A DNA stretch of 64,000 bases, from the NCBI GenBank assembly GCA_027080505.1, contig JALWRX010000112.1, positions 1 to 64,000 on the forward strand, given 5' to 3'. Positions within the stretch are counted from its first letter, which is position 1. Each line of letters opens with the position of its first letter. The DNA is from Ghiorsea sp. (GTDB taxonomy: Bacteria > Pseudomonadota > Zetaproteobacteria > Mariprofundales > Mariprofundaceae). Below are positions 52,509-64,000 of this stretch, piece after piece. The position numbers were made by a program, and so were the translations under genes. The notes under the pieces were generated by a model that ran no database searches, was not told the origin of the DNA, and saw only the letters and a list, made by a program, of their open reading frames with translations.

Positions 52509-52952
52509 TTAGGCCGAAACCGCTACAGTTCCACCAGCTTTTTCGACTTTAGCTGTCGCTGCTGCTGATGCTTTTGCTACTGAAACGGTCAATTTTACTT
52601 CACAATCACCTGATGCTAAAAGTTTCACAGGGTCAACTGCGTTACGAATAAAACCAGCAGCATATAAAGCAGATGCATCTACAGTAGAGCCTGCTTCAAA
52701 AGCATTCAATTGACCAACATTGACCAATTGGAAAGTATTGCGAGAAAGTGGTGTAAAACCACGCTTAGGCAAGCGTTGAATCAAAGGCATTTGACCACCT
52801 TCAAAGCCTCGCATAACTCCTCCACCAGAACGTGACTTTTGACCTTTATGACCACGACCACCTGTTTTACCATGACCAGTTCCAATACCGCAACCTAAAC
52901 GTTTACGACTATGGCGCTGACCTTCACTTGCTTGAATATTATTTAATTTCAT
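52509..52952 (-). CDS. rplO: 50S ribosomal protein L15
   Basis: RLGCGIGTGHGKTGGRGHKGQKSRSGG. Confidence 0.97.
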   Translation of the reverse strand: MKLNNIQASEGQRHSRKRLGCGIGTGHGKTGGRGHKGQKSRSGGGVMRGFEGGQMPLIQRLPKRGFTPLSRNTFQLVNVGQLNAFEAGSTVDASALYAAGFIRNAVDPVKLLASGDCEVKLTVSVAKASAAATAKVEKAGGTVAVSA

Positions 52953-52973
52953 GTTCGTCCCCGAATCCTTTTC

Positions 52974-53162
52974 TTAAGACTCTTGAACTTCAACAACAAG
53001 GTGGCGCACTTTATTTAGCATGCCACGCGTTGAAGCCGTGTCTTCAAGCTCTACCACTTGGTGCATACGACGAAGACCAAGGCCACGTAGTGTTGCATTT
53101 TGATCTTTAGGGTATCCAATACCACTCTTGATCTGACGAATTTTAAAAGTTTTCTTAGCCAT
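52974..53162 (-). CDS. rpmD: 50S ribosomal protein L30
   Basis: [35 protein letters not shown]; internal start preferred. Confidence 0.95.
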   Translation of the reverse strand: MAKKTFKIRQIKSGIGYPKDQNATLRGLGLRRMHQVVELEDTASTRGMLNKVRHLVVEVQES

Positions 53163-53178
53163 TATTATACCCTCTGAC

Positions 53179-53658
53179 TTAAGAAGCTTTGCCGCGACGA
53201 GCAGCAACTTGTTCTGGGCTTTCAAGTTCTTTCAAACCATTCACTGTTGCGCGAACAACATTGATTGGGTTACGAGAGCCATGTGCCTTAGTCAAAATAT
53301 CACGAATACCTACCGCTTCAATCACTGCACGAACTGCCGCACCAGCAATCACACCAGTACCTTCAGTTGCAGGCTTCAACATCACGCGCGATGCATCCTG
53401 GATACCAGTTGTTTGATAAAAAATAGTACCATCTTTACGTGGCACATAAATCAAAGATTTGCGTGCAATCTCGTTTGCTTTACGGATAGCTTCAGGCACT
53501 TCTTTAGCTTTAGCGTAGCCAAAACCAACATGTCCATCACCATCACCAACCACCATCAAAGCTGCAAAACCAAAGCGACGACCACCAGCCACAACCTTAG
53601 CAACACGGTTAATGTGAACGAGCTTTTCTGTTAGCTCAAGTTCTTCTGCATTAATCAT
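53179..53658 (-). CDS. rpsE: 30S ribosomal protein S5
   Basis: [39 protein letters not shown]. Confidence 0.98.
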   Translation of the reverse strand: MINAEELELTEKLVHINRVAKVVAGGRRFGFAALMVVGDGDGHVGFGYAKAKEVPEAIRKANEIARKSLIYVPRKDGTIFYQTTGIQDASRVMLKPATEGTGVIAGAAVRAVIEAVGIRDILTKAHGSRNPINVVRATVNGLKELESPEQVAARRGKAS

Positions 53659-53668
53659 TCAAAATCTC

Positions 53669-54022
53669 CTAGAACTTCAAGCCAGCAGCACGCGCTGCTT
53701 CAGCCAAGGCCTGTACACGACCATGATAAGGATACGAACCACGATCAAAAGCCAAGTTAGACAATTTTTTCTCTACAGCACGTTCAGCTAAAAGTTTGCC
53801 AACAGCCTCGGCACCTTCACGACCACCGCCGTTTTTGATACTTTTATCCAAGCTTGATGCTGAAACTAGTGTTGCACCTTTAGCATCATCAATAATTTGA
53901 GCGTAAATATGTCTCGAAGAACGAAAAATACTGATACGCAAACGACCTGATGCCTTTACTTTAGCACGAACGCGTCTTTGACGGCGTACGGCTGCATTGT
54001 TTTCATAACGTTTTACTGCCAC
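53669..54022 (-). CDS. rplR: 50S ribosomal protein L18
   Basis: [41 protein letters not shown]. Confidence 0.97.
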   Translation of the reverse strand: MAVKRYENNAAVRRQRRVRAKVKASGRLRISIFRSSRHIYAQIIDDAKGATLVSASSLDKSIKNGGGREGAEAVGKLLAERAVEKKLSNLAFDRGSYPYHGRVQALAEAARAAGLKF

Positions 54023-54053
54023 TTTGAAACGTCTCCTATCCTATCAAGCCTGA

Positions 54054-54587
54054 TTAAGCCCGTTTACCTTCTTTCATTGCTACATACTCATCTGCATAAC
54101 GTACACCTTTACCTTTATAAGGCTCTGGCGGACGGAAAGCACGAATTTCCGATGCAACCTGACCAACTTTCTGTTTATCGCATCCAGAAATAATAATATT
54201 TGATTTATCAACCTTAGCTTCAATACCTTCTGGAATCGGATAAAGAATAGGGTGAGAAAAACCCAAAGACAAATCAAGGTTTTTACCTTGAACCTTAGCA
54301 CGGTAACCAACACCGCGTAGCTCTAAAGTTTTTTCAAAACCTTTACTCACACCAATAACATTGTTCGCCAATAGTGCTCTAGCCAAACCAAAGTTGCCTT
54401 TCATCTTCTTGCTACCAAAGTCGGCACAAGAAAGCTGAACTTCATTTCCCTCAACTACAGCTGTAATACCTTCAAACAATGGTGAATCCATTGTAGCTTT
54501 AGGACCTTTTGCTGTAATACTGTTTGCGTTTACCGTAATTTCAACGCCAGCTGGAATTGAAACAGGTTGTTTACCTACACGAGACAT
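54054..54587 (-). CDS. rplF: 50S ribosomal protein L6
   Basis: MSRVGKQPVSIPAGVEI; PPEPYKGKGVRY. Confidence 0.97.
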   Translation of the reverse strand: MSRVGKQPVSIPAGVEITVNANSITAKGPKATMDSPLFEGITAVVEGNEVQLSCADFGSKKMKGNFGLARALLANNVIGVSKGFEKTLELRGVGYRAKVQGKNLDLSLGFSHPILYPIPEGIEAKVDKSNIIISGCDKQKVGQVASEIRAFRPPEPYKGKGVRYADEYVAMKEGKRA

Positions 54588-54599
54588 ATTAATCTACCT

Positions 54600-54995
54600 C
54601 TAAAATACTGTACAAAGCACTTCGCCACCAATATTTTTGGCACGAGCATCTTTGTCAGTCATCAAACCTTGTGAAGTACTAATTACAGCAATACCATAAC
54701 CATTACGTACGCGCGGCAATTCTGTAGCCGATGCATATACACGGCGACCAGATTTTGAAACACGTTTAATTTCACGAATAACAGGCTGCCCTTCGTCATC
54801 ATAACGAAGTGTCAAACGCAAATAGCGATGACCTTTATAGTTATAAGGCTTACCACCTTGAATATAACCTTCTGCCTTCAAAATTTGAGCAATTGAGACC
54901 AAAGTATTGCTACCTGGCATTTCCACTTTCTCAAGACCTGCTTGTTGAGCGTTGCGAATGCGGGTTAACATGTCCGCAATACGATCCATCATCAT
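54600..54995 (-). CDS. rpsH: 30S ribosomal protein S8
   Basis: DRIADMLTRIRNAQ; NGYGIAVISTSQGLMTDKDARAKNIGGEVLC. Confidence 0.97.
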   Translation of the reverse strand: MMMDRIADMLTRIRNAQQAGLEKVEMPGSNTLVSIAQILKAEGYIQGGKPYNYKGHRYLRLTLRYDDEGQPVIREIKRVSKSGRRVYASATELPRVRNGYGIAVISTSQGLMTDKDARAKNIGGEVLCTVF

Positions 54996-55014
54996 AAACT
55001 TATCTCCTACCCAA

Positions 55015-55200
55015 TTACCAGCTTGATTTCTTCATGCCTGGAATTTCACCAGCTAGTGCATGTTTTCTCAAGCAGATACGACACATACCAAATTTACGAT
55101 ATACAGAATGCGGACGACCACACAACTGACAGCGCGTATAACCACGAACCTTAAATTTCGGCGTACGGTTACTTTTAACAACCAATGCTTTCGTTGCCAT
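55015..55200 (-). CDS. rpsN: 30S ribosomal protein S14 (short, zinc-binding type)
   Basis: 61 aa; [38 protein letters not shown]. Confidence 0.97.
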   Translation of the reverse strand: MATKALVVKSNRTPKFKVRGYTRCQLCGRPHSVYRKFGMCRICLRKHALAGEIPGMKKSSW

Positions 55201-55211
55201 TAAAAGCTCCT

Positions 55212-55751
55212 CTAGTTACGGAAAGGCATACTAAATTGCTTCAACAGCGCACGCCCTTCATCATTTGTTTTCGCAGTAGTACAAATTGTAATGTCCATAC
55301 CACGAATTTTATCAATTTTATCATAATCAATTTCAGGGAAAATGATTTGTTCTTTAACACCTAAGGTGTAATTACCACGTCCGTCAAAAGCTTTCGGGCT
55401 TACGCCACGAAAATCCCGAATACGAGGCAAAGCAATGTTCACCAAACGATCAAAGAATTCCCACATGCGGTCACCACGAAGCGTCACTCGGCAGCCTACA
55501 GGCATATCATCACGTAACTTAAAGTTTGCAATGGATTTGCGGGCTTTAGTCACCACTGGTTTTTGACCAGAAATTGCCGCCATATCTGTTAAAGCACCAT
55601 CTAATAATTTGCGATTCTGCGAAGCTTCACCACAACCCATGTTGATTACAATTTTAGTAATCACAGGTACTTCCATGACGTTTTTATAACCCATCTCTTT
55701 AATAAGAGCAGGTTTTACACGTTTATTATAATCTTCTTTCAAGCGTGCCAT
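55212..55751 (-). CDS. rplE: 50S ribosomal protein L5
   Basis: [43 protein letters not shown]; internal start preferred. Confidence 0.97.
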   Translation of the reverse strand: MARLKEDYNKRVKPALIKEMGYKNVMEVPVITKIVINMGCGEASQNRKLLDGALTDMAAISGQKPVVTKARKSIANFKLRDDMPVGCRVTLRGDRMWEFFDRLVNIALPRIRDFRGVSPKAFDGRGNYTLGVKEQIIFPEIDYDKIDKIRGMDITICTTAKTNDEGRALLKQFSMPFRN

Positions 55752-55761
55752 TGCACTACTC

Positions 55762-56091
55762 CTACTTATCCAGCACTTCGCCACATTTGCGGCAAGTGCG
55801 AACTTTACGACCATCTTCTAATGTTTTGGCACCCAAACGAACACCAGCGTCACATTTAGGACATACATATTGCACATTAGAAATTTCTAGCGGTGCTTCA
55901 CGCTCTATAATACCACCAGAGCTGTTTTGTGTTGGTTTTGTATGACGCTTAACCATGTTGACCTTTGCAACAATGACCTTACCTTTTTCTGGTAAAACAC
56001 GTGTAACATTACCTCGAGCACCTTTATCACGACCAGTAATGACCACTACTTCATCACCACTGCGAATACGATAATTTACGTTCGTAGACAT
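55762..56091 (-). CDS. rplX: 50S ribosomal protein L24
   Basis: [33 protein letters not shown]. Confidence 0.96.
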   Translation of the reverse strand: MSTNVNYRIRSGDEVVVITGRDKGARGNVTRVLPEKGKVIVAKVNMVKRHTKPTQNSSGGIIEREAPLEISNVQYVCPKCDAGVRLGAKTLEDGRKVRTCRKCGEVLDK

Positions 56092-56108
56092 CTTATATCC
56101 TCTTATCT

Positions 56109-56477
56109 TTACAGAACTTCTGGTGCAAGAGAGATAATTTTCATATATCCCTTAGCACGAAGCTCACGAGTTACTGGGCCAAAGATACGAGTGCCAATTG
56201 GCTCACCTTGTTTGTTCAACAATACAGCGGCATTCTCATCAAAACGAATTGAACTTCCATCAGGGCGACGGAACTCTTTCGCTACACGCACAACTACAGC
56301 ACGCTGAACTTCACCCTTCTTCACTTTGCCGCCAGGAATAGTTTCCTTCACTGCAACCACAATAACATCACCAACGCCAGCATAACGACGCTTAGATCCA
56401 CCTAATACTTTAATGCATGTCACACGACGTGCACCAGAGTTATCCGCTACTTGCAGAACTGTTTCAGTCTGAATCAT
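56109..56477 (-). CDS. rplN: 50S ribosomal protein L14
   Basis: [28 protein letters not shown]. Confidence 0.98.
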   Translation of the reverse strand: MIQTETVLQVADNSGARRVTCIKVLGGSKRRYAGVGDVIVVAVKETIPGGKVKKGEVQRAVVVRVAKEFRRPDGSSIRFDENAAVLLNKQGEPIGTRIFGPVTRELRAKGYMKIISLAPEVL

Positions 56478-56487
56478 CTAATAACTC

Positions 56488-56754
56488 CTAAAGTTGCTCA
56501 GCACGAGTAATAACAGCATCCATCATCCAAGTCTTACGACGTGACAATGGGCGGCATTCGGAAATGCGAACTGTATCACCAATGTTACAAGTATTCTCTG
56601 CATCATGAGCCATATACTTTTTATGCGCACTCACTGTTTTACGGTAACGCGCATGCAAAAAGCGACGCTCAACTTCAACAACAATAGTTTTATCACCTTT
56701 ATTGCTGACAACAACACCCTCTAGGGTGCGTTTATTACTACTTACTTCACTCAT
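56488..56754 (-). CDS. rpsQ: 30S ribosomal protein S17
   Basis: [33 protein letters not shown]. Confidence 0.96.
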   Translation of the reverse strand: MSEVSSNKRTLEGVVVSNKGDKTIVVEVERRFLHARYRKTVSAHKKYMAHDAENTCNIGDTVRISECRPLSRRKTWMMDAVITRAEQL

Positions 56755-56767
56755 CTCTATAACCCTC

Positions 56768-56953
56768 TTAGCGACGCTCAGCCAAAATTGTCTGAATACG
56801 CGCTATCTCACGGCGATTCGATGTAATTTTGCTTGTTGCATTCAACTGCATAGTAGCCTTTTGGAACCTAAGCTTCATACCTTCAGCAGCCAATTCATCC
56901 ATTTTTTCTTTCAACTCTGCGTCACTCAATTCACGCAACTCTTTTGCTTTCAT
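56768..56953 (-). CDS. rpmC: 50S ribosomal protein L29
   Basis: [21 protein letters not shown]. Confidence 0.96.
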   Translation of the reverse strand: MKAKELRELSDAELKEKMDELAAEGMKLRFQKATMQLNATSKITSNRREIARIQTILAERR

Positions 56954-57372
56954 CGCCCAACTCCACGCACAACAATCTTAGTACGAATAGGAAGCTTAGA
57001 AGCTGCACGCTCAAGAGCCTCCCTAGCCAATGTTTCATCAACACCGTCCATTTCAAAAAGCATACGACCTGCACGCACTGCTGCAACCCAATACTCTGGA
57101 GAACCCTTACCTTTACCCATACGAACTTCAGCAGGCTTCTTAGATACAGGTAAATCAGGAAACATGCGAATCCACACGCGACCCTGACGTTTAATATGAC
57201 GTGTCATCGTAATACGAGCTGCTTCAATTTGGCGCGCAGTAATACGACCTGGCTCCATTGCTTTAATTCCGAAATTACCGAAGTTAAAATCAACACCACG
57301 CGTAGCTTTACCACGAATGCGTTGAAGCTCTTTATGGTGCTTACGCCACCGAACTTTCTTTGGTTGTAACAT
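56950..57372 (-). CDS. rplP: 50S ribosomal protein L16
   Basis: [26 protein letters not shown]. Confidence 0.98.
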   Translation of the reverse strand: MLQPKKVRWRKHHKELQRIRGKATRGVDFNFGNFGIKAMEPGRITARQIEAARITMTRHIKRQGRVWIRMFPDLPVSKKPAEVRMGKGKGSPEYWVAAVRAGRMLFEMDGVDETLAREALERAASKLPIRTKIVVRGVGR

Positions 57373-57387
57373 AACTCATAATCTCCG

Positions 57388-58038
57388 TTATGCGTTCGCA
57401 GCTTCGCTTGCGCCAAGCTTCTCGCCGTTAAATACCCAAACCTTAACGCCAATAATACCATAGGTAGTCTTGGCTTCAGCGACACCATAATCGATGTCAG
57501 CACGCAATGTATGCAAAGGCACACGACCTTCCCTATACCATTCCATGCGAGCAATATCAGCACCGCCTAAGCGACCTGAACAATTGATACGAACACCTTT
57601 TGCACCCATGCGCATAGCACCTTGCACCGCACGCTTCATCGCACGACGAAAAGCAACACGACGTTCCAATTGGAAAGCAATATTTTCCGCAACCAATTGT
57701 GCCTCTGCTTCTGGGCGTTTAATCTCAACAATATAAACTTGTACTTCTTGCCCAAACTGACGCAACAACTCAGCGCGTAAGGCTTCAATCTCAGCACCTT
57801 TACGACCAATGATTACGCCGGGGCGCGCAGTATGCACAGTTACTTTCACTTTACCAGCAGGTCTTTCAATCACAATACGAGATACACCCGCATGTTTCAT
57901 TCTAGCCTTGATATATCTACGCATTTTGATGTCTTCACGAAGAAGCGAACCAAAATCTTTATCTGCTGCGTACCAAACTGATTCCCAACCACGGGTAATA
58001 CCAACTCGGAAACCAATTGGATTGACTTTTTGTCCCAT
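57388..58038 (-). CDS. rpsC: 30S ribosomal protein S3
   Basis: [37 protein letters not shown]. Confidence 0.98.
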   Translation of the reverse strand: MGQKVNPIGFRVGITRGWESVWYAADKDFGSLLREDIKMRRYIKARMKHAGVSRIVIERPAGKVKVTVHTARPGVIIGRKGAEIEALRAELLRQFGQEVQVYIVEIKRPEAEAQLVAENIAFQLERRVAFRRAMKRAVQGAMRMGAKGVRINCSGRLGGADIARMEWYREGRVPLHTLRADIDYGVAEAKTTYGIIGVKVWVFNGEKLGASEAANA

Positions 58039-58050
58039 TCCAGAACTCCC

Positions 58051-58392
58051 TTAACTACGTTCGCTCACAGCCACTGTTACATGACTATGACGATGAAAAC
58101 GCTGGCGCATACGACCCATACCTTTTGGACGGTAACGCTTCAAAACTTCACCTTGGTCGACTGTAATTGTTGAAATCAACAAATTATCCACATCCAAACC
58201 ATTGTTTTGCTCAGCATTAGCAACCGCAGACTTCACAACCTTCTCAATCACACGCGCTGCTTTCTTAGGCGACAATGACAATGCGGCAAGCGCACGATCT
58301 ACAGGCAACCCACGAACAGCATTGGCTACTGTGCGAACTTTTTGTGCGCTAATATGTGCATTTTTATGCACCGCACGTACTTCTACAGACAT
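58051..58392 (-). CDS. rplV: 50S ribosomal protein L22
   Basis: AHISAQKVRTVANAVRGLPVDRAL. Confidence 0.97.
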   Translation of the reverse strand: MSVEVRAVHKNAHISAQKVRTVANAVRGLPVDRALAALSLSPKKAARVIEKVVKSAVANAEQNNGLDVDNLLISTITVDQGEVLKRYRPKGMGRMRQRFHRHSHVTVAVSERS

Positions 58393-58398
58393 AACTAC

Positions 58399-58677
58399 TT
58401 ACCTCTTCCGTGCTTTTTTGTCTGCACCGTGACCATAATAAGTACGCGTTGGAGAAAACTCGCCCAACTTGTGACCCACCATGTTCTCAGAAACAAAAAC
58501 AGGGATAAACTTGTTACCGTTATGAACAGCAAAATTCAAACCTACAAAATCAGGTGAAATTGTAGAACGACGTGACCAAGTTTTGATCACACCTTTTTTT
58601 CCATTCTCTACAGCAGCCAAAACCTTCTTTTCAAGAGAAGCTTCAATGTATGGACCTTTCTTTAATGAACGCGCCAT
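58399..58677 (-). CDS. rpsS: 30S ribosomal protein S19
   Basis: [36 protein letters not shown]. Confidence 0.98.
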   Translation of the reverse strand: MARSLKKGPYIEASLEKKVLAAVENGKKGVIKTWSRRSTISPDFVGLNFAVHNGNKFIPVFVSENMVGHKLGEFSPTRTYYGHGADKKARKR

Positions 58678-58685
58678 GTGCTACC

Positions 58686-59516
58686 TCACTTCTGATTACG
58701 ACGACGAACAATATCACGATTCGAAGTCTTATTCTTTTTACGAGTCTTACGACCCTTGGTTGGAACACCCCAAGGTGTTACTGGGTGACGACCACCTGAT
58801 GTACGCCCTTCACCACCACCATGTGGATGGTCAACTGGGTTCATTGCTACACCACGAACATGTGGACGCTTACCTAACCAACGTGAACGACCAGCTTTAC
58901 CAATCTTTTGGTTTGAATGATCAGCATTACCAATCACACCAACACTTGCCATACAACGCAAATCAACTTTACGAAACTCACCAGATGGTAATTTCAAAAT
59001 AGCTTTACCATTTTCTTTACCCATAAGCTGAACAGATGCGCCTGCAGTACGTGCCATTTGACCGCCCTTACCTGGCTTCATTTCAACGTTGTGTAGCATA
59101 GTACCCACACGAATATTACCTAATGGCAACGCATTACCTGGACGAATCTCTGCTTCGGGACCTGAAACAACTTTGTCACCAGCACGTAGCCCTTGCGGAG
59201 CTAAAATATAACGCTTGTCACCATTTGAAAAAACAACCAATGCAATGTGCGCTGTGCGATTCGGGTCATATTCAAGGCGCGCAACCTTACCTTCAATTCC
59301 TTGATTGTCACGTTTAAAATCAACCAAGCGATAAAGACGCTTATGACCGCCACCACGGTGGCGAGAAGTGATACGACCATTGTTGTTACGACCGCCAGAT
59401 TTTGTAAGACCTTCTGTCAAACGTGCTTCTGGAGCACCTTTGTACAAATCAGGGTTTACAATCGCAACGCGTCCACGAACACCATTGGTCATTGGTTTCC
59501 AAACTTTAATTGCCAT
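58686..59516 (-). CDS. rplB: 50S ribosomal protein L2
   Basis: [57 protein letters not shown]. Confidence 0.98.
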   Translation of the reverse strand: MAIKVWKPMTNGVRGRVAIVNPDLYKGAPEARLTEGLTKSGGRNNNGRITSRHRGGGHKRLYRLVDFKRDNQGIEGKVARLEYDPNRTAHIALVVFSNGDKRYILAPQGLRAGDKVVSGPEAEIRPGNALPLGNIRVGTMLHNVEMKPGKGGQMARTAGASVQLMGKENGKAILKLPSGEFRKVDLRCMASVGVIGNADHSNQKIGKAGRSRWLGKRPHVRGVAMNPVDHPHGGGEGRTSGGRHPVTPWGVPTKGRKTRKKNKTSNRDIVRRRNQK

Positions 59517-59519
59517 GTC

Positions 59520-59819
59520 TTATGCCTCTTCCGCTACTTCTAGCGACTGGCCTTCAACCAAACGCACGATAGCTTTACGATAACCAGAACGGGTTCCTGT
59601 GTGCATGCCACGGCGTTTTTCCTTGCTAGGCAAGTTCACAACCTGAACCTTTTCAACTTTTACTTCAAAAATAGCCTCAACTGCTGCTTTTACTTGAAGC
59701 TTTGTTGCATCTGGTGCTACGCGAAATGTATATTGATTCGCATCACCAGTAGCTTTGTAGCTTTTTTCAGTAATTACAGGCTTACGGAGCGTATTAAAGT
59801 GATGATATTTTGCACTCAT
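59520..59819 (-). CDS. rplW: 50S ribosomal protein L23
   Basis: LRKPVITEKSYKATGDANQYTFRVAPDATK. Confidence 0.96.
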   Translation of the reverse strand: MSAKYHHFNTLRKPVITEKSYKATGDANQYTFRVAPDATKLQVKAAVEAIFEVKVEKVQVVNLPSKEKRRGMHTGTRSGYRKAIVRLVEGQSLEVAEEA

Positions 59820-60445
59820 CCTTCACCTCCCAAGCGTTTTTCTAGGTTTGACAATGCTTCTTCAGTCACAACCAAGTGATCAAATTTCAGCATATCATGT
59901 AAATTCATTTGACCATCTAGCACAACCTTACTTAAAGGAACATTGCGACCTGAAAGCTCAACTTCATGATTATTTTCAGCCAATACAAACAAACCTGATT
60001 CAACTTTTAATGCATCACGAACTTTGATGAATGCTTTTGTTTTGGTTTCTTTCAACTCAAGCTTATTCACTACAATCAAACGACCCTCACGCAAAGCATC
60101 AGACAAAACCAAAGCAGTTGCTAAACGGCGCTCTTTCTTGTTAATACGTGTGTTATAATCATGGGGCTGTGGACCGTGAGCTGTACCACCGTGGCGCATT
60201 TGCGCTGCACGCGTTGTACCTTGACGCGCACGACCAGTACCTTTTTGCTTAAATGGTTTTTTACCGCCACCAGAAACATCAGCAACCGTTTTTGTGCTAT
60301 GTGTACCGGCACGTTGCGCTCTAGCCAAAGCATTATACACGCGATGAACCAAACCATTATCTGCTTCTAAGCCGAAAACGTTCGCATTCAAATCACGAGA
60401 GCCGACTTCTTTATTATTTTGATCAACAATCTTAACTGTTGTCAC
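59816..60445 (-). CDS. rplD: 50S ribosomal protein L4
   Basis: KKPFKQKGTGRARQGTTRAAQMRHGGTAHGPQPHDY. Confidence 0.97.
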   Translation of the reverse strand: MTTVKIVDQNNKEVGSRDLNANVFGLEADNGLVHRVYNALARAQRAGTHSTKTVADVSGGGKKPFKQKGTGRARQGTTRAAQMRHGGTAHGPQPHDYNTRINKKERRLATALVLSDALREGRLIVVNKLELKETKTKAFIKVRDALKVESGLFVLAENNHEVELSGRNVPLSKVVLDGQMNLHDMLKFDHLVVTEEALSNLEKRLGGEG

Positions 60446-60446
60446 C

Positions 60447-61079
60447 TTATGCTCCCTTCACCGCAGGACGAAGCTCAAGTAAACCGTTCTTAGCACCAGG
60501 TACAGCACCTTTCACTAGAATACGATTTTGTTCTTCATCAATGCGAACAATTTCAATATTTTGCGTCGTAATGCGCTTATCACCATAGTGACCAGGCATT
60601 TTCTTACCAGGAAATACACGACCAGGCCATTGGCACTGACCCGTAGAGCCCATTTGCCTATGTACTTTTTCAGCACCATGTGATGCACGACCACCGCCGA
60701 AGTTATAACGCTTCATTACACCTGCGAAACCACGACCTTTTGATGTACCTGAAATATCCAGCTTTTGCCCTGCTTCAAATAGGGTTGCTGTCAAATCTTG
60801 ACCCAACTCTAATTCAGGCTCTGCATCTGTTCTAAATTCCATCAAGCCACCCATAGCTTCTTGACCTTGACGGGCATAGTGACCTTGCACAGCACGAGAA
60901 ACTACTTTTTTAGCTTTACCGAAACCTACTTGAACAGCGTTGTAACCATCTTTTGCTGATGTGCGCAAAGAAATCACCTTGCACGGTTCAACATTAAGAA
61001 CAGTTACAGGAACAACTGAACCATCTTCAGCGAAAACCTGTGTCATACCCGCTTTACGGGCAATTAAACCTGTACTCAT
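60447..61079 (-). CDS. rplC: 50S ribosomal protein L3
   Basis: GLIARKAGMTQVFAEDGSVVPVTVLN; GTSKGRGFAGVMKRYNFGGGRASHG. Confidence 0.98.
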   Translation of the reverse strand: MSTGLIARKAGMTQVFAEDGSVVPVTVLNVEPCKVISLRTSAKDGYNAVQVGFGKAKKVVSRAVQGHYARQGQEAMGGLMEFRTDAEPELELGQDLTATLFEAGQKLDISGTSKGRGFAGVMKRYNFGGGRASHGAEKVHRQMGSTGQCQWPGRVFPGKKMPGHYGDKRITTQNIEIVRIDEEQNRILVKGAVPGAKNGLLELRPAVKGA

Positions 61080-61090
61080 GACAACGCCCC

Positions 61091-61399
61091 TTAAAGTTTA
61101 ATTTCAACATCGACGCCAGACGGAAGATCTAGCTTCATCAACGCATCCACAGTTTGTGGTGTTGGTTTATCGATGTCTAATAGACGCTTATGCGTCCGAA
61201 TTTCAAATTGTTCACGCGAATCTTTATATTTATGCGGTGAACGAATCACGCAGAACTTACGGATTTTAGTTGGAATCGGAATAGGACCCCGAACTGTTGC
61301 TCCAGTACGTTTTGCTGTTTCTACAATGTCTTGAGCACTTTTGTCTAAAATTCTATGATCAAAAGCTTTCAAGCGAATACGAATAGTTTGAGTTGACAT
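61091..61399 (-). CDS. rpsJ: 30S ribosomal protein S10
   Basis: [29 protein letters not shown]. Confidence 0.98.
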   Translation of the reverse strand: MSTQTIRIRLKAFDHRILDKSAQDIVETAKRTGATVRGPIPIPTKIRKFCVIRSPHKYKDSREQFEIRTHKRLLDIDKPTPQTVDALMKLDLPSGVDVEIKL

Positions 61400-61412
61400 G
61401 TATACTCTCGAA

Positions 61413-62603
61413 TTACTTGTTAATATCAGTTACAACGCCAGCGCCAACTGTGCGTCCACCTTCGCGGATAGCGAAACGAAGCTCTTTATCCATTGCGATT
61501 GGTGTAATCAATGTTACGTCCATAGCGACATTATCGCCAGGCATGACCATTTCAGTGCCTTCAGGTAGCTTAACAGAACCAGTCACGTCAGTTGTACGGA
61601 AGTAAAACTGTGGACGGTAACCGTCGAAGAATGGCGTATGACGACCACCTTCATCTTTGTTCAAAATATATGCTTCAGCTTTGAACTCAGTATGTGGTGT
61701 GATTGAACCTGGCTTAGCCAATACTTGACCACGCTCAACATCTTCACGTTTTGTACCACGAAGCAATGCGCCTACGTTATCACCAGCTTCACCACGATCG
61801 AGAAGCTTACGGAACATTTCAACACCAGTACAAGTGGTTGCAGTCGTTGGACGAATACCAACAATTTCAATATCATCACCAACGTTAAGAACACCAGACT
61901 CAATACGACCTGTTACAACTGTACCACGACCAGAGATAGAAAACACATCTTCGATTGGCATCAAGAATGGCTTATCAACATCACGTGTTGGTGTTGGAAT
62001 ATAAGAATCCACAGCATCCATCAATTTCATGATAGCTTGTGAACCAATTTCAGAAGTATCACCTTCCAATGCTTTAAGTGCAGAACCAGTAATCACTGGA
62101 ATATCATCACCTGGGAAGTCGTAAGAGTCCAAAAGTTCACGAACTTCCATTTCTACCAATTCAAGCAGCTCTTCATCATCAACCATGTCTGCTTTGTTCA
62201 AGAAAACAACCAAGTGAGGTACATTTACTTGGCGAGCAAGCAATACGTGTTCACGCGTTTGTGGCATTGGACCATCTGCAGCCGACACAACCAAGATACC
62301 ACCATCCATTTGTGCAGCACCTGTAATCATGTTTTTCACATAGTCAGCATGCCCTGGGCAGTCAACGTGTGCATAGTGACGTGTTGCCGTTTCATATTCA
62401 ACGTGTGCAGTTGAAATGGTAATACCACGCTCACGCTCTTCTGGAGCACCATCAATATCGCCGTAATCTTTAAACTCTGCACCACCAGCTTCAGCCAATA
62501 CTTTGGTGATTGCTGCTGTTAATGTGGTTTTGCCGTGATCCACGTGACCAATCGTACCAATGTTCACATGCGGCTTATTACGTTCAAACTTTTCCTTAGA
62601 CAT
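61413..62603 (-). CDS. tuf: elongation factor Tu
   Basis: [36 protein letters not shown]. Confidence 0.99.
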   Translation of the reverse strand: MSKEKFERNKPHVNIGTIGHVDHGKTTLTAAITKVLAEAGGAEFKDYGDIDGAPEERERGITISTAHVEYETATRHYAHVDCPGHADYVKNMITGAAQMDGGILVVSAADGPMPQTREHVLLARQVNVPHLVVFLNKADMVDDEELLELVEMEVRELLDSYDFPGDDIPVITGSALKALEGDTSEIGSQAIMKLMDAVDSYIPTPTRDVDKPFLMPIEDVFSISGRGTVVTGRIESGVLNVGDDIEIVGIRPTTATTCTGVEMFRKLLDRGEAGDNVGALLRGTKREDVERGQVLAKPGSITPHTEFKAEAYILNKDEGGRHTPFFDGYRPQFYFRTTDVTGSVKLPEGTEMVMPGDNVAMDVTLITPIAMDKELRFAIREGGRTVGAGVVTDINK

Positions 62604-62613
62604 TTACTTTCTC

Positions 62614-64000
62614 CTAACCTTTTACGCTTGCAATAATTTCTTCAGTAATGTTACGTGGTACTTCTTCATAATGTACAAACTGCATGGTATATGTTGCACG
62701 ACCTTGCGACATAGAACGCAAGTTTGTTGAATAACCAAACATTTCCGACAATGGAACCTCAGCATCAACAACCTTAGCAATACCACGGTCATTCATACCT
62801 TGAATTTTACCACGACGACGATTCAAATCGCCAACGATATCACCCATGTAATCTTCAGGTGTTACCACTTCAACTTTCATAATCGGCTCAAGAATAACTG
62901 GCTGACATTGCTCACAACCTTTACGGAAGCCCATAGATGCAGCGACTTTAAATGCCATTTCATTCGAGTCCACATCATGATAAGAGCCATCAACAAGCGC
63001 AACCTTGATATCCACCATAGGATAACCTGCCAAGACACCATTTTGCATCGCTTCTTCACAGCCTTTGCCTACTGCTGGGATATATTCACGCGGAACCACA
63101 CCACCAGTAATCTTATCTTCAAACTCAAATCCGCCACCAGCTTCCAAGGGTTCAATTTCTAACCAAACATGACCGAATTGACCACGACCACCAGACTGAC
63201 GAACAAACTTACCTTCAAACTTACCAGAACCACGAATGGTTTCACGATACGCCACCTGAGGCTTACCAATATTTGCATCCACCTTAAATTCACGTTTTAA
63301 GCGATCAACCAGAATCTCTAAATGCAGCTCACCCATACCTGAAATAATGGTTTGACCTGTTTCTTCATCTGTTTTTACTCGGAAAGATGGATCTTCTGCA
63401 GCAAGTTTACCCAGTGCAACGCCCATTTTTTCTTGGTCAGCTTTAGTCTTAGGCTCAATTGCCACAGAAATTACTGGTTCAGGGAATTCCATACGCTCAA
63501 GCACAATTGGATTATCCATGTCACAAAGCGTATCACCTGTAGTGGTCACCTTAAGACCAACGGCTGCGGCAATATCACCCGCACGCACTTCTTTAATCTC
63601 TTTACGGTCATTGGCATGCATTTGCAAAATACGACCCACACGCTCACGTTTGTTTTTCACAGAGTTCAAAACATAAGAGCCTGATTCCAATACACCTGAA
63701 TAGACACGGAAGAAAGTCAACACACCCACGAATGGGTCGGTCATCACTTTAAATGCCAATGAAGAGAATGGAACATCATCCGAAGACACGCGCTCATCTT
63801 CTTCGTCCGAATCCACTTTAACACCTTTAATTGCAGGAACATCAACTGGCGCAGGCATATAATCAGTTACTGCATCCAACAAAGTTTGTACACCCTTGTT
63901 TTTGAATGCTGTACCACACAATACTGGGATAATTGAAATATCCAAAACTGCTTTACGAATAGCAGCTTTAAGCTGATCTTCTGGGATATCTTCACCTTCC
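62614..64000 (-). CDS. fusA: elongation factor G, C-terminal part (5' end beyond window)
   Basis: Frame stays open to the window edge ([38 protein letters not shown]); [18 protein letters not shown]. Confidence 0.97.
   Translation of the reverse strand, partial: EGEDIPEDQLKAAIRKAVLDISIIPVLCGTAFKNKGVQTLLDAVTDYMPAPVDVPAIKGVKVDSDEEDERVSSDDVPFSSLAFKVMTDPFVGVLTFFRVYSGVLESGSYVLNSVKNKRERVGRILQMHANDRKEIKEVRAGDIAAAVGLKVTTTGDTLCDMDNPIVLERMEFPEPVISVAIEPKTKADQEKMGVALGKLAAEDPSFRVKTDEETGQTIISGMGELHLEILVDRLKREFKVDANIGKPQVAYRETIRGSGKFEGKFVRQSGGRGQFGHVWLEIEPLEAGGGFEFEDKITGGVVPREYIPAVGKGCEEAMQNGVLAGYPMVDIKVALVDGSYHDVDSNEMAFKVAASMGFRKGCEQCQPVILEPIMKVEVVTPEDYMGDIVGDLNRRRGKIQGMNDRGIAKVVDAEVPLSEMFGYSTNLRSMSQGRATYTMQFVHYEEVPRNITEEIIASVKG

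Noticed and set aside
47311-63945. Many plus-strand ORFs antisense to ribosomal, tuf and fusA genes
   Set aside because: They lie opposite highly conserved genes, are rich in Cys/His/Thr typical of antisense translation, and lack recognisable motifs or RBS
62614-63945. Complete short gene starting [11 protein letters not shown]
   Set aside because: The frame remains open upstream to base 64000 with clear EF-G sequence, so the Met is internal

Overview
The window is mostly conserved chromosomal DNA from a Gram-negative, probably proteobacterial, genome; a Zetaproteobacteria-like origin is only a guess from overall gene style. On the + strand at 476-9016 is a flagellar operon, flgF-G-A-H-I-J-M-N-K-L followed by csrA-fliW, with a sigma-54-like promoter upstream. 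Positions 9009-16440 hold a regulatory neighbourhood: a sigma-54-like promoter, an ExeA-type AAA ATPase, a degenerate HD-GYP protein, two TPR-like/cNMP-binding proteins, cspA, folE, and a third cNMP-binding protein. Then come queG, gph, an accessory intergenic island with repeats and clustered hairpins plus one orphan secreted protein, thiE and thiD, a 160-bp IS5-type MITE-like element, sspA, mnmA, and a CHASE2-type Ser/Thr kinase. The minus strand continues with a thrB-like kinase, wrbA-like, algH, pdxA, surA, lptD, ubiG, folC, accD, a class-II PDE/MBL protein, trpA/B/F, the full atpIBEFHAGDC operon, a TraF-like outer membrane protein, and the complete alpha, spc and S10 ribosomal operons with tuf and a truncated fusA. 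No tRNA, rRNA or CRISPR was recognised. The most interesting candidates are the sigma-54-driven ExeA / pseudo-HD-GYP / cNMP cluster (9693-13993), the multi-hairpin element at 18576-18708, and the MITE at 20719-20886. All calls come from reading the sequence; no searches were run.
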